NCBI RefSeq assembly: GCF_026619415.1
Contig: NZ_JAOVZR010000001.1
Span: forward strand, 2,960,501-3,024,500
Source: Hoeflea algicola
GTDB taxonomy: Bacteria > Pseudomonadota > Alphaproteobacteria > Rhizobiales > Rhizobiaceae
Direction of reading: 5' to 3'
Length of the DNA: 64,000 bases
Part shown: positions 41,738 through 52,362 of the stretch, piece by piece
How the letters are laid out: every line of letters begins with the position of its first letter
Position numbering within the stretch: position 1 is the stretch's first letter
Notes under the pieces: generated by a model
What the model saw: only the letters and a program-made list of their open reading frames with translations
The model's database searches: none
What the model was told of the DNA's origin: nothing
Program-made: the position numbers and the translations under genes

Positions 41738-42145
41738 TTATTCAGCAGTCGCTTCGGCAGGGGCTTCAGCCGGTGCAGAAGCGGCTTCGGCTGCGGCGGC
41801 TGCGGCATCCTCTTCCTTCTGCTTCTTCTCGGCAGCGCGTTCCTGCGCCTTCTTGCCGGGCTGGGCCTTGTTCGGGTTGGAACGGGCATCGCGGGTCATC
41901 ATGCCGGCTTCAGCCATGAAGCGGGCGACGCGGTCGGTCGGCAGCGCGCCGTGATCGAGCCAATGCTGGATGCGTTCCTGGTTGAGGCTGACACGGGCAG
42001 CATCGTCCTTGGGCAGCATCGGGTTCCAGTAACCCAGACGCTCGATGAAACGGCCATCACGCGGGCTGCGCACGTCGGCGATGACAACGTGGTAGTAAGG
42101 ACGCTTCTTGGAGCCGCCACGGGCCAGACGAATTTTCAATCCCAT
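41738..42145 (-). CDS. rpsP: 30S ribosomal protein S16 with Ala/Glu-rich tail
   Basis: S16, a primary 16S rRNA binder. The 135-residue sequence starts [20 protein letters not shown] and has [14 protein letters not shown], followed by [20 protein letters not shown]. After about residue 85 comes a Lys/Glu then Ala/Glu-rich tail. Upstream of rimM and downstream of the chorismate mutase gene on the same strand. Confidence 0.96.
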   Translation of the reverse strand: MGLKIRLARGGSKKRPYYHVVIADVRSPRDGRFIERLGYWNPMLPKDDAARVSLNQERIQHWLDHGALPTDRVARFMAEAGMMTRDARSNPNKAQPGKKAQERAAEKKQKEEDAAAAAAEAASAPAEAPAEATAE

Positions 42146-42222
42146 TTTCTTTTCCTTCGATTGAGCAACTTTGTTGACTTGGTTGAATGTCTTCGGACGC
42201 CGGACAGCGCCAGATCGGGTGG

Positions 42223-42519
42223 TTATTTCGAAGCCGCCTGCTTGTGATGCTGGATCACTTCGCGAATGACGAATTCGAGGAATTTCTCGGCAAAATCCGG
42301 ATCGAGATCGGCGGATTTTGCCAGCTCGCGCAGACGGGCGACCTGCTCGGCCTCACGGTTAGGGTCTGACGGCGGCAGATCGGCCGATGCCTTCAGCGCG
42401 CCGACAGCCTTGGTCACCCGGAAGCGCTCGGCCAATATGTGAATCAGTGCCGCATCGAAATTATCGATCGAACGACGGAATTCAGTGAGCTGCGCAATGG
42501 CGTCATTGTTCTCGGTCAT
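42223..42519 (-). CDS. Monofunctional chorismate mutase (AroQ class)
   Basis: A 98-residue all-helical AroQ-type chorismate mutase, converting chorismate to prephenate. [20 protein letters not shown] contains the first helix with the active-site Arg, then the [10 protein letters not shown] helix with its Lys, and [13 protein letters not shown] with the Asp/Arg/Glu region. A short form of the kind seen next to ffh in Rhizobiales. Starts nine bases from the ffh stop. Confidence 0.88.
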   Translation of the reverse strand: MTENNDAIAQLTEFRRSIDNFDAALIHILAERFRVTKAVGALKASADLPPSDPNREAEQVARLRELAKSADLDPDFAEKFLEFVIREVIQHHKQAASK

Positions 42520-42528
42520 GCAGTCCCC

Positions 42529-44106
<1,578 letters not shown>

Positions 44107-44714
44107 AGGGTCGTCCTGTTTTTGCTGAAGAAAACACTTCAACAGATATGGGGCGAACATCAAGCAAAGCCAAACAGCACCCGAGGGCGCATCGCGCTGT
44201 CGGGTGTTGGCCTCCGGGATCGATTTATACCATTACGGGTCCCGGTCGGCGGCTCGGAGTCATGCTCGTAGCAGATTTGAGCGGGATAAACAGGAAAAGG
44301 ACGGCTGAGTCAAGGTTGGGGGGTGTCTGGCATGGCTCAGCCGGCGATTTCACGGCGCGCGAGATCGGCGAGAAATGCCGATCGGGTCAGACCGCGCTCA
44401 CGTGCCGTTGCGTCCACTACCGCCAACAGCCCCGCATCCATGGCGATGTTGGCCTTGGTGGTGCGGCCGGATCACCGGCACCAGCGACCCCTGACACTCA
44501 AACGATTCACGCGCACTACGCAGCGCTTTCCGGGCGCTACTTGGCGACCGAAACTGAAGCCGGACATCGGGCATGCCGGCGCCTTCGCCGTCGCGTATTC
44601 TGTTGCAATTGCGACCGGCAGATATCCGGATCAGGACGAATTTCTCTAACCATTTCGCAATTACCAATTGCAGTGTATATGCGGTTTGGTCCAGATGTTA
44701 AGGGGGAACAGCAA
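44107..44714. other. ffh upstream region and decayed antitoxin, AT-rising edge
   Basis: No intact gene. It has a CACCCGA/TCGGGTG hairpin (around 44179-44213), the ffh promoter region, and the hicB remnant described separately. From about 44640 onwards the base composition becomes AT-richer towards the next gene. Confidence 0.5.
44337..44640 (-). pseudogene. Decayed HicB-type antitoxin
   Basis: On the minus strand one frame ends with ANIAMDAGLLAVVDATARER and then GLTRSAFLADLARREIAG before a stop at 44337, which is the C-terminal ribbon-helix-helix of long HicB antitoxins. Upstream, in a different frame, KALRSARESFECQGSLVPVI resembles the end of the HicB RNase-H-like domain (typically ANAREALALHLEGL). 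The two parts are joined by a frameshift and no start codon or hicA is evident. A toxin-antitoxin relic at the left edge of the accessory region. Confidence 0.6.
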
Positions 44715-45479
44715 ATGGGCGATTTGGTTGCGCATTGGTATTATGTTCAGAGCGGCGAGAAGAAAGGTCCGTTTGCTCCGGACCAGATCAAAACACTAAT
44801 TCAGGCCGGCGTCATCGATGGCCATACGAGTGTGTGGTCGGAAGTCTCGGGGGAATGGAAGCCCCTGAACCAGACGGAATTGCAGGGCCTAGTCAGCGAC
44901 AAGACCAGCTCACCAAATATTCCGGCGAACACCGCAATCTCGAAAGAACAGGCAGAGTCTGACGAAGCAGCTCTCTCGAAGCTATTCGACGCCCCGCGAG
45001 AGACCTCTCCGCATCAATCCAAGCCCACGGTCTCGCCGCCCCCTAACCATCAAAAAACATATGATCACAATCATTTTTATCGAAACAATACATTGAGCAG
45101 TGCTCTACGTTTTTTTGTTTGGATTAATATAATTATAGCGTCTGGAGAATTCTACGGGATTTATAAGGTAAAGAATGACATAAATCAGAGTTATCGGAAA
45201 GTTTTATATTTTGAAAGCTCAGAATGGCTGTCTGTTATATTTACACCAATTTTGATTGGCGTCGTACTTTTCATGATGTGGAAATATAGATCAACAGCAA
45301 ATCTTATCCGCCTACGCGGTGGACAGTCGGTCACGGCGGCGGGGGCGGTTTATTGGTACTTCGTGCCAATCGCCTGGTTTTGGAAACCTTACCAAGCCAT
45401 GAGGAATCTTCTCGATGGATACGACATTGGCAGTCACCGAGTAATTACCCACCCCCTTGCCATGCACCACAATGTCTGA
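44715..45479 (+). CDS. GYF_2 (DUF4339)-DUF4328-like membrane protein, truncated by an IS
   Basis: A 254-residue product. Residues about 6-60 match a GYF_2-type domain (WYYVQSGEKKGPFAPDQIKT with the following VWSEVSGEWKPL). A Pro/Ser-rich linker leads to a membrane part with helices at about 131-147, 172-192 and 207-225, similar to DUF4328 (YWYFVPIAWFWKPYQAMRNL). An IS66 end starts at 45441, so only residues 1-242 are native and the last 12 (VITHPLAMHHNV) are encoded by the IS. AGGGGGA precedes the ATG. The second half is strongly AT-rich, suggesting acquired DNA. Function unknown; the protein is probably missing its last membrane segments. Confidence 0.68.
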   Translation: MGDLVAHWYYVQSGEKKGPFAPDQIKTLIQAGVIDGHTSVWSEVSGEWKPLNQTELQGLVSDKTSSPNIPANTAISKEQAESDEAALSKLFDAPRETSPHQSKPTVSPPPNHQKTYDHNHFYRNNTLSSALRFFVWINIIIASGEFYGIYKVKNDINQSYRKVLYFESSEWLSVIFTPILIGVVLFMMWKYRSTANLIRLRGGQSVTAAGAVYWYFVPIAWFWKPYQAMRNLLDGYDIGSHRVITHPLAMHHNV

Positions 45480-45774
45480 ATCCATGATGATATGGATCGG
45501 ACTGATTTGCAGCAGCTGAGCAAGGACGAATTGATCGAGATGGTGCTTCGGCTCCAACGGCCTTCCAAGGATTCTCGGACGTCTTCCAAGCCGCCCTCGA
45601 CGGACAAGAAAGAGAAACGCGTCAACTCACGACCGGGTGGAGCCAAGCCCGGGCATGAACCCCACAATAGGGTGCTGGCGGATTTTGCCGACATGTTTCG
45701 CGATCATGAACCGACCGCCTGCAAGAGATGCGGCCATGCGTTTTCCGGTGATGATACGATGGTGCTGGCCGGGG
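45441..45774 (+). mobile_element. Partial IS66-family element (left end only)
   Basis: Begins with the element terminus GTAATTACCCACCCCC and contains the first 94 codons of the transposase plus the upstream 51 bases, then stops abruptly inside the gene where a complete copy begins. It is the reverse complement of 46816-47149 of that copy. Confidence 0.85.
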
Positions 45775-45800
45775 GTAATTACCCACCCCCGAATTCGTGA
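45492..45800 (+). pseudogene. Truncated IS66 transposase N-terminus
   Basis: Encodes 94 residues identical to the N-terminus of the transposase at 45821-47098 (MDRTDLQQLSKDELIEMVLR ... FSGDDTMVLAG), then eight residues read from the end of the adjacent IS before a stop. It keeps the leucine-zipper-like and zinc-finger-like (CKRCGHAF) parts but lacks the DDE core, so it is inactive; it could conceivably act as a binding-only inhibitor. Confidence 0.85.
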
Positions 45801-47149
45801 TTTCCGGTTCTTCTACCGGCCTATGCCAGGACGGATGCGATGACCTGGAAGGGGTTTGCGCCTTTGAGGCGGGCGGTGTCGATGGTCGTGCGTACATCCG
45901 CCTCTGCTTGGGCGGCCCACATGGCGCGATATCCGTTTGTCACCTTTCGCTGAATGACCCATGGACGGAGCTTTCGCTCAGATGTGTTGTTGGTGACATC
46001 GACTTCTCCGGGATAGTCGCAAAACGTCAGCAGCTGATCGCGGGCCCGCCCGATCTTGGCCTGGAGCTTTTGGGCCAGGTCGCACGAAGTCGGGGCGCAT
46101 AGAAGCCCGGCAAGCTGTTTATCGAATTTGCGCTTCTTGCTTGCGACGGTAGACGCAGCGAATGTGCTTATGGCTCTGGCGAAATCAAACACACGGCCAA
46201 ACCAAAGCTGGAAGCGAAGAGGGAGATCATCCTCGCCATGTTCCAGCGCAAAGGCTGTATCACGCGCCAAATGTGCAAGGCAGGTTTGATGTCGATGGCC
46301 GTGAGATTGCTGGGCTGAATACCGATCAGATATCCATACCTCGGGGACATGGCCGCCCATGGTCTCGTGAACGACCCGTGCTGCACGGGAGTAATCGGGC
46401 TGGTGGACAACAGCATCCTTGCAATGAAAAACCCAGTGTTGGGCATTTGTGCCCTCGATACGCACACCGGTTTCGTCGCTGGCGACAACGCGGGCGGCTC
46501 GAAGGCTGGCCTTGGCGGCCTGTGCTGTGGCCTGGAAGCTCGGACGGGAGCGGGAAAACATGTTCATGATCGCGCCCTCGCTCACATTAAGGCCGAAGAT
46601 ATCCATGAACACACCGCTCAGGCGTTCGTAAGACAATGCATGGAAACTCTTGAGGTAGATCGCCAGCGCGTGAATGCCTGGCCCGAACGGCGTTGCGGTT
46701 GCCACGGCAGGTGCGGTGGCTTTTGTTGTCGTGCCGCATTGCGGGCAATGACAGGAAAAACGCCGATGCCGGGTGACATGAGGACGGATCGCAGGAATAT
46801 CGATCTCGTCATAGGCCCCGGCCAGCACCATCGTATCATCACCGGAAAACGCATGGCCGCATCTCTTGCAGGCGGTCGGTTCATGATCGCGAAACATGTC
46901 GGCAAAATCCGCCAGCACCCTATTGTGGGGTTCATGCCCGGGCTTGGCTCCACCCGGTCGTGAGTTGACGCGTTTCTCTTTCTTGTCCGTCGAGGGCGGC
47001 TTGGAAGACGTCCGAGAATCCTTGGAAGGCCGTTGGAGCCGAAGCACCATCTCGATCAATTCGTCCTTGCTCAGCTGCTGCAAATCAGTCCGATCCATAT
47101 CATCATGGATTCAGACATTGTGGTGCATGGCAAGGGGGTGGGTAATTAC
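45775..47149 (-). mobile_element. Complete IS66-family element, single-ORF (ISBst12-like) type
   Basis: A 1,375-base element bounded by identical 16-base inverted ends GTAATTACCCACCCCC. It carries one transposase gene and no tnpA or tnpB, which points to the ISBst12-like subgroup of IS66. The flanks (GGCCGGGG left, CATTGATA right) are not a target duplication, so rearrangement followed insertion. Confidence 0.85.
45821..47098 (-). CDS. tnpC: IS66-family transposase
   Basis: A 425-residue DDE transposase. N-terminal region: Leu-rich coiled coil (LSKDELIEMVLRLQRPSKDS) and a zinc-finger-like CKRCGHAFSGD with later CHCPQCG. Catalytic region: VVASDETGVRIEG (first Asp), VWISDRYSAQQ (second Asp), and TNNTSERKLRPWVIQRK (Glu). 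It appears full length, lying 51 bases inside one end and 46 bases inside the other, so the element may still be functional. Confidence 0.92.
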   Translation of the reverse strand: MDRTDLQQLSKDELIEMVLRLQRPSKDSRTSSKPPSTDKKEKRVNSRPGGAKPGHEPHNRVLADFADMFRDHEPTACKRCGHAFSGDDTMVLAGAYDEIDIPAIRPHVTRHRRFSCHCPQCGTTTKATAPAVATATPFGPGIHALAIYLKSFHALSYERLSGVFMDIFGLNVSEGAIMNMFSRSRPSFQATAQAAKASLRAARVVASDETGVRIEGTNAQHWVFHCKDAVVHQPDYSRAARVVHETMGGHVPEVWISDRYSAQQSHGHRHQTCLAHLARDTAFALEHGEDDLPLRFQLWFGRVFDFARAISTFAASTVASKKRKFDKQLAGLLCAPTSCDLAQKLQAKIGRARDQLLTFCDYPGEVDVTNNTSERKLRPWVIQRKVTNGYRAMWAAQAEADVRTTIDTARLKGANPFQVIASVLA

Positions 47150-47606
47150 CATTGATACCCCCTTACACCCAGCATCTAACCAGCAATTAATTTTGTTCCA
47201 ATGCAATTCTTACATGTCGATACGATAGACAGATTAGCAACCAGAAACCAACCATAAAACGGACATTCGGCAAGTTTTCACACCTTCGGCTGCCACCTTT
47301 TACTGTCTCTCCCTCTCGCCGAAGGAAAGCAGCCGTCCTAATGGGTCTTCTTTGAAGTGAAAGACGTTCCACCACGCCCATCAGGAACGGGTAGGGGCTG
47401 GCGCCGATAGAGCCGCGAGCTGACTTCCCGTTAGGCGCGTGTTGAGGCTGCGCTCATTTCTTCAAACCCAAAGCGGACAGGCTTAATTGCGCACCGCCGC
47501 AAAATGCCAATCTCGACAGTCAGCAAGAATTTCAACAATGTCTTCCTTGAATTTGCCTGCTTGCACGGCCATCATCTGGTGTCGATGCGGAGATTGAAGG
47601 CGCAGA
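47150..47606. other. Intergenic region right of the IS66 element
   Basis: About 450 bases, AT-richer next to the IS, with no gene or terminator that I can support. No continuation of the truncated GYF_2 gene is seen here, so the missing 3' end was lost. Confidence 0.45.
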
Positions 47607-48242
47607 ATGTATCCCACCTATACAAGGTCAGAACGGGTTGTGGACGGCAGCATGCATGCCATCGGCGTCATCGGTTCGGTGCTTGGGGCCAGCCTGTTGC
47701 TGATGTGGTCCGCCCCGGTCGCCTCGGCCTGGGAAATCGCCGCAACATCGGTTTATGCGATCACCCTGATTGCCACTTTTACAGCCTCGGCCTTTTATCA
47801 CATGACCCCGTGGGAGAGCATCCGGCCGGTTCTGCGCCGGATCGACCATGCGGCGATCTATCTCAAAATTGCAGGCACCTATACGCCGCTGGTCGTAATG
47901 ATCGGCAGCGGCCTGGCCTATGTTGTGCTTGGCGTTGTCTGGGCGCTGGCAATCGTCGGCATGACGCTCAAGCTGGTGTTCTGGAGCACGCCCGGCCGTT
48001 TTGGCCCGGCGCTTTATCTGGTCATGGGCTGGATGAGCATCGTCCTGATCTGGTCTTCATGGGCGGAGCTGCCGCTTGGCTTTATCGTCGCCGGCGGGTT
48101 GCTCTACACCGTTGGCGTGGTTTTCCATGCGTCCAAGACGATGAAGTTCGCAAACGCGATCTGGCATGGGTTTGTCATCGCCGCCTCTGCCTGCTTCTTT
48201 GCGGCCATCACCTTTCTGGTGACACAACCCGGCTCGCTGTAA
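47607..48242 (+). CDS. Hemolysin III family (PAQR-like) membrane protein
   Basis: A 211-residue seven-helix protein of the hemolysin III/YqfA group, related to PAQR receptors. The conserved metal-binding residues are seen as SAFYHMTPW, RIDHAAIYLKIAGTYTPL and the closing VVFHASKTMKFANAIWHGFV, giving Ser/His, Asp-His and H-x-x-x-H positions. Despite the name, most homologues are not toxins; they may be lipid hydrolases or membrane-homeostasis factors. It starts MYPTYTRSERVVDGSMHAIG; the site upstream is weak (GGCGCAG). Confidence 0.9.
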   Translation: MYPTYTRSERVVDGSMHAIGVIGSVLGASLLLMWSAPVASAWEIAATSVYAITLIATFTASAFYHMTPWESIRPVLRRIDHAAIYLKIAGTYTPLVVMIGSGLAYVVLGVVWALAIVGMTLKLVFWSTPGRFGPALYLVMGWMSIVLIWSSWAELPLGFIVAGGLLYTVGVVFHASKTMKFANAIWHGFVIAASACFFAAITFLVTQPGSL

Positions 48243-48365
48243 CGCAATCCCCGAGGCATTGCGGAAGCTGCAAACGGTAAAGGCGGAGCGACGCCAAGAA
48301 TGGTTGCCCACGCCGTTTCAACCTTCGGCTGGAAACAAGCCGGGCCCGCGTATTATGATCGAGCC

Positions 48366-48557
48366 ATGGACATATTTTTCCGCCTGATGCTTCGCATGGC
48401 CTACTGGGTCCGTCGCCCCCCGTCGAAAAGCTGGCTTGTGGCGGTGGGAACAGCGATCGCCATCTCAGCTGTAATCGTCATTATCGAGCACACTATCGGC
48501 TGGCCGGACTGGGCCAAGGTGGATCGGTTGCCGCGCTTTCCCGCCGTAACACGATAG
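48366..48557 (+). CDS. Small single-pass membrane protein
   Basis: A 63-residue protein. MDIFFRLMLRMAYWVRRPPS is amphipathic and positively charged, followed by one transmembrane segment ([20 protein letters not shown]) and a short periplasmic tail (TIGWPDWAKVDRLPRFP). It is like small membrane proteins I recall as common but uncharacterised in Rhizobiales. It follows hemolysin III by about 120 bases; the ribosome-binding site is weak. Confidence 0.6.
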   Translation: MDIFFRLMLRMAYWVRRPPSKSWLVAVGTAIAISAVIVIIEHTIGWPDWAKVDRLPRFPAVTR

Positions 48558-48718
48558 ACACCTGAAAAAATTTGGCGGTGAGAAAGGCTGCCGCACGGCT
48601 CACGGTTGCCGGCCTTAACCGGGATCGAACGCAGGTCCATTACCCGAGGGTTCCGCCGCGCGGCCTATGAATTCAGGTCGACCCGCCCGTTTCCCCGATA
48701 GGGGATGAGCAGCCAATC

Positions 48719-50485
48719 TCAGAACGGCCACACCCAGGCAATCATCGGCACGCCCACCAGAATCACCAGCACTTCCAGCATCAGCCCCATGCGCCAGTAG
48801 TCGCCGAAGCGGTAGTTGCCGGGGCCCATGATGATGGTGTTGTTCTTGTGGCCGATCGGGGTGAGGAAGGCGCAGGAGGCGGCGACGGCCACGCCCATCA
48901 GGAACGGATCGGGATTGGCGCCAATGGAACCCGCGACGCTGACACCGATGGGGGCCGCGATCAGCGCGGTGGCGACATTGTTGAGAAAATCCGACAGCGT
49001 CATGGTGATGATCATCAGCACCGCCAGCACGCCCCAGGCCGGCAGATTGGCGGTCTGTGTGACGATCAGATTGGCAATCAGCTGACTACCGCCAGTATCT
49101 TCCAGCGCCGCAGCGACAGGGATCAGGCAGGCCAGGAGCACGATCACCTTCCACTGGATCAGCGCGTAAAAATCGCGGCCGCTGATGATGCCGAGCAGCA
49201 GATAAGCCACCACGCACATCCCCAACGCAATCGCCAGCGAGGTGATGCCCAGAACAGACAGAGCGATCGCGGCGGCGAAGATAGAGATGGCCAGCAGCGC
49301 CTTGGTCCGCTGCAGCACTTCGAGCCGGCGGTTTTCCAAGGGCAGCACACCCAGCCAGTTGCTGGCGGCGGCGATGTTCTTGTCGGGCCCGATCAGGAGC
49401 AGCAGGTCACCGGCCTTGATCGTCAGGCTGCTCACCCGCTCGCGGAAGCGCTTTCCCTGGCGCGAGACGCCGAGCAGCGTCACCCCGTGACGCTGGATCA
49501 GCCTGAGCCCGAGCATGGTGCGGCCGACGACCTTGGCGTCTTCCGGCACGATAGCCTCGACCAGCGAGAGCGACTTGCCCATCAGGCCGCCATGTTCCTC
49601 AGTGCCGATGGTGTCCAGCTCGGCGGCGCCCATGAAGGCCTCGATCTGTTTCGGGTCGCCCTCCAACACCAGGAAATCGCCTTCGCGGATCTCGCGGGCC
49701 TGCGAGAAGCCGGGCAGACGCTTGCCCTGCCGCGCCAGACCGAGAATGGTCACATCGTTCTCGTCGGCAACGGGATAGAGTTCGCCCACCGACTGGCCGA
49801 TCGATTTGGACCCTTCCTTGACCCGGGCCTCGGCAACATAGAGCCCCGCGTCTCCCTCCAGCGACATCGCGTCGGGCCGGGTCGGAATCAGCCGCCAACC
49901 GATGAAGGCGACGTAGATGATCCCGACGGCCGCTACCGCGATGCCGACCGGGGCGAAATCGAACATCGAGAACGGTTCGCCGAGCACATCCTGGCGGTAC
50001 TGAGCAATGACGATGTTGGGCGGCGTGCCGATCAGGGTGATCATGCCGCCAAGGATGGTGCCGAAGGACAGGGGCATCAGCGACAGCGACACCGCACGCT
50101 TGGCCTTGCGCGCCGCGTCCATGTCGAGCGTCATCAGCAGCGCAAGCGCCGCAACATTGTTGATGATCGCCGACAGAATTGCGCCGACCACCGCCATGAT
50201 GCCGATATGCACCGGCAGGGCCCGGTCGGGGCTGGTGACGAAGCGGGCGATGAATTCGACCGCGCCGGAATTCATCAACCCGCGCGAGACGATCAGTACC
50301 AGCGCGATGATGACGACAGCCGGATGGCCAAAGCCGTGAAACGCCTGATCCGGCTCGATCAGCCCGACAAGCACCGTGACCAGCAGCGCCACAAAGGCAA
50401 CGAAATCGTAGCGGAAACGGCCCCAGACCAGCATCCCGAACAGGACAATGAGGATGCCAAAGAGCATGATCTGGTCGGTGGTCAT
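48719..50485 (-). CDS. SLC13/DASS-type permease with two RCK-C domains
   Basis: A 588-residue membrane permease. Two halves of about six helices (for example FVAFVALLVTVLVGLIEPDQ and IQWKVIVLLACLIPVAAALE) flank a cytosolic insert of two TrkA-C/RCK-C regulatory domains (around 205-370, with REGDFLVLEGDPKQIEAF and IKAGDLLLLIGPDKNI). The SLC13 signature region is near MSDTMTLSDFLNNVATALIA (given here approximately as TMTLSDFLNNVATALIAAPI). Likely substrates are sulfate, dicarboxylates or citrate. The start at 50485 is one of two close ATGs. Downstream of the thi operon on the same strand after a terminator-like hairpin. Confidence 0.85.
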   Translation of the reverse strand: MTTDQIMLFGILIVLFGMLVWGRFRYDFVAFVALLVTVLVGLIEPDQAFHGFGHPAVVIIALVLIVSRGLMNSGAVEFIARFVTSPDRALPVHIGIMAVVGAILSAIINNVAALALLMTLDMDAARKAKRAVSLSLMPLSFGTILGGMITLIGTPPNIVIAQYRQDVLGEPFSMFDFAPVGIAVAAVGIIYVAFIGWRLIPTRPDAMSLEGDAGLYVAEARVKEGSKSIGQSVGELYPVADENDVTILGLARQGKRLPGFSQAREIREGDFLVLEGDPKQIEAFMGAAELDTIGTEEHGGLMGKSLSLVEAIVPEDAKVVGRTMLGLRLIQRHGVTLLGVSRQGKRFRERVSSLTIKAGDLLLLIGPDKNIAAASNWLGVLPLENRRLEVLQRTKALLAISIFAAAIALSVLGITSLAIALGMCVVAYLLLGIISGRDFYALIQWKVIVLLACLIPVAAALEDTGGSQLIANLIVTQTANLPAWGVLAVLMIITMTLSDFLNNVATALIAAPIGVSVAGSIGANPDPFLMGVAVAASCAFLTPIGHKNNTIIMGPGNYRFGDYWRMGLMLEVLVILVGVPMIAWVWPF

Positions 50486-50586
50486 GGAACCCATCCCGTT
50501 GCGCGGCGTGCGATGTGCACAGTCACGACTTGGGTTACATGGCGGCAATTTTCGGTCAACCGGTTTCCGCAACGCGCATGCAGATC

Positions 50587-50614
50587 AACCGGAGCCACCG
50601 GGGCAGCTCCGGTT
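50587..50614 (-). terminator. Hairpin after the thiamine-precursor operon
   Basis: AACCGGAGC (50587-50595) pairs with GCTCCGGTT (50606-50614), starting just past the thiY stop. The U-run is better on the plus strand (TTTTGTC) than on the minus strand (TTGATCTG), so termination of the minus-strand operon is likely but not certain. Confidence 0.5.
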
Positions 50615-50626
50615 TTGTCTCGATTT

Positions 50627-51610
50627 TTACTTGGCGAGATAAGCGTTGGTGGTCCACTCCGACACGTCCGGCATTTCGGTGAGTGTGTCGCCATTGGCGT
50701 CACGCAGGATCCCGGCTTCAAACAGGAACCCGGTGATGCCGGTGATCAGATCAGCGTCGATCAGGCCTACCGGTTCGCCCGCATCACGAAGAAACCCGCC
50801 GTCAACCAACGCCTGCATCGAAGCATGGACCAGATCCGGATTCGACAGCATGCCGCCCGTTTCCGCAATCAGCATCTCGGCTGCTTCATCGGGATTGTCG
50901 GCGGCAAAGGCGTAGCCACGCTGCGCAGCTTGCACGAAGGCACTTGCCGTTTCCGCATTGGCGGCGAGCCAGGTGGCGTTGCCGCCCAGAAAGGTGGTGT
51001 GCTGATCCGGCACGCCGTAATCGGCATAGCTGAATGCGCGTTGCGGCCGGCCCAGAAGCACCGAGTTCACACCTTCCCAGGTGCTGACTTCCAGGGTGAA
51101 ATCGACCGAGCCATTGGCCAGCGCCTCATAAGCCGAGGTGCCGAGCGTCACCGTGTCGAAGGTACCCTTGCCGCCATCGTGCTTGATAATCGAGGCGATC
51201 AGCGCGTTTTCCCAAGCACTGCCGAAACCGGCATAAATCTTTCCATCGAGATCGGCGGGACGCTGGATATCCTCGCGCTCGCCGTTGAACACCAGCCGCC
51301 CGGTCTCGTGCTGCACCACCGCCATCACTGCCGTCATGTCGGCACCCATCGAGCGCTGGCTGTGGAAGCTGACAGCGCTCAAGATGCCGAACTGCGCCAC
51401 GCCGGTCGAAACAAGCGTGCCCGACGAGGTGTCGGTATAGGGCAGGATCTCGACGTCGAGCCCGGCCTCTTTGAACCAGCCTTTCGCCTGGGCGACGTAG
51501 AGCCCGACATGATTGGTGTTTGGCGTCCAGTCGAGCGCCACGGTGAGCTTTTCGGCAGCCATCGCGGGCACGGCGATGAGCAAGGCAAGCGCTGTGAGAA
51601 GATGTTTCAT
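50627..51610 (-). CDS. thiY: NMT1/THI5-like substrate-binding protein (pyrimidine precursor of thiamine)
   Basis: A 327-residue periplasmic binding protein. The signal peptide (MKHLLTALALLIAVPAMAAE) is followed by the family start KLTVALDWTPNTNHVGLYVA and AQAKGWFKEAGLDVEILPY. The NMT1/THI5 fold binds formylaminopyrimidine or HMP. Last gene of the ykoF-thiX-thiZ-thiY unit under a TPP riboswitch, which strongly supports a thiamine-precursor ligand. Three bases separate it from thiZ. Confidence 0.88.
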   Translation of the reverse strand: MKHLLTALALLIAVPAMAAEKLTVALDWTPNTNHVGLYVAQAKGWFKEAGLDVEILPYTDTSSGTLVSTGVAQFGILSAVSFHSQRSMGADMTAVMAVVQHETGRLVFNGEREDIQRPADLDGKIYAGFGSAWENALIASIIKHDGGKGTFDTVTLGTSAYEALANGSVDFTLEVSTWEGVNSVLLGRPQRAFSYADYGVPDQHTTFLGGNATWLAANAETASAFVQAAQRGYAFAADNPDEAAEMLIAETGGMLSNPDLVHASMQALVDGGFLRDAGEPVGLIDADLITGITGFLFEAGILRDANGDTLTEMPDVSEWTTNAYLAK

Positions 51611-51612
51611 GA

Positions 51613-52362
51613 TCAGTCTCCGGTTTGGGTGAGAAGGGTGTCGAGAAGTTGAGCTTCGAGCTGGATGGCCTCGGCCGAGGGCGCACGGCCGAGGCGCGGG
51701 CGCGGGCCGGGCACGGCAAACTCGGCGATGACCCGGGCCGGACGACGTGAGAACACGTAGATACGGTCAGACAACGCCACCGCTTCGCGCACATCATGGG
51801 TAACCAGCAGCGTGGTCCAGTGCGCTTGCTGCCAGCGGCTTTCCAGCCAGCCCTGCATCTCCGCCCGGGTCAGCGCATCAAGTGCGCCGAACGGCTCGTC
51901 GAGCAGTTGGATCGGCCGGTCCTGCACGATGGTGCGCAGAAGTGCTGCGCGCTGGCGCATGCCGCCCGAGAGTTGCGCCGGGTAATGCTGCTCGAAACCT
52001 TCGAGGCCGAAAGTGGCAAACAGCGGCAGCACTTTCGCTCGCGCCTCAGTGCGATCCATCCCCTGCACTTCCAGCCCGAGGATGACGTTGTCGATGATCC
52101 GCCGCCACGGCATCAGCGCATCGCGCTGCGGCATGAAGGCGAAGGCTTGAGGCTTTGCCGACAGCGGCGCGCCATTGACGTTGATGGTTCCGCGATCCGC
52201 GGACAACGCACCGGTGAGCAGTCGGAACAGGCTGGATTTGCCGCACCCGGATGGTCCAAGGATCGACACGAACTCGCCTTTGGCGACATGCAGCGAGATA
52301 TCGTCGAGCACCGGCGTGCCGCCAAGTGCGAGGGAGACACTGGTGATTTCGAGCATAGTCAT
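51613..52362 (-). CDS. thiZ: ABC transporter ATP-binding protein for thiamine precursor
   Basis: A 249-residue ABC ATPase. Walker A GPSGCGKSSLFRL, Q-loop AFMPQRDALMPW, signature LSGGMRQRAALLRTI, Walker B IQLLDEPFGALDALTR, and H-loop LLVTHDVREAVAL. It overlaps the permease gene (ATGA) and has GGGGG ahead of the ATG. Assigned to the thiXYZ system from the riboswitch and neighbours. Confidence 0.9.
   Translation of the reverse strand: MTMLEITSVSLALGGTPVLDDISLHVAKGEFVSILGPSGCGKSSLFRLLTGALSADRGTINVNGAPLSAKPQAFAFMPQRDALMPWRRIIDNVILGLEVQGMDRTEARAKVLPLFATFGLEGFEQHYPAQLSGGMRQRAALLRTIVQDRPIQLLDEPFGALDALTRAEMQGWLESRWQQAHWTTLLVTHDVREAVALSDRIYVFSRRPARVIAEFAVPGPRPRLGRAPSAEAIQLEAQLLDTLLTQTGD

Noticed and set aside
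48590..48680. Possible tRNA-like GGATCGAACGC motif near 48620.
   Set aside because: Only a T-loop-like string, with no acceptor stem.
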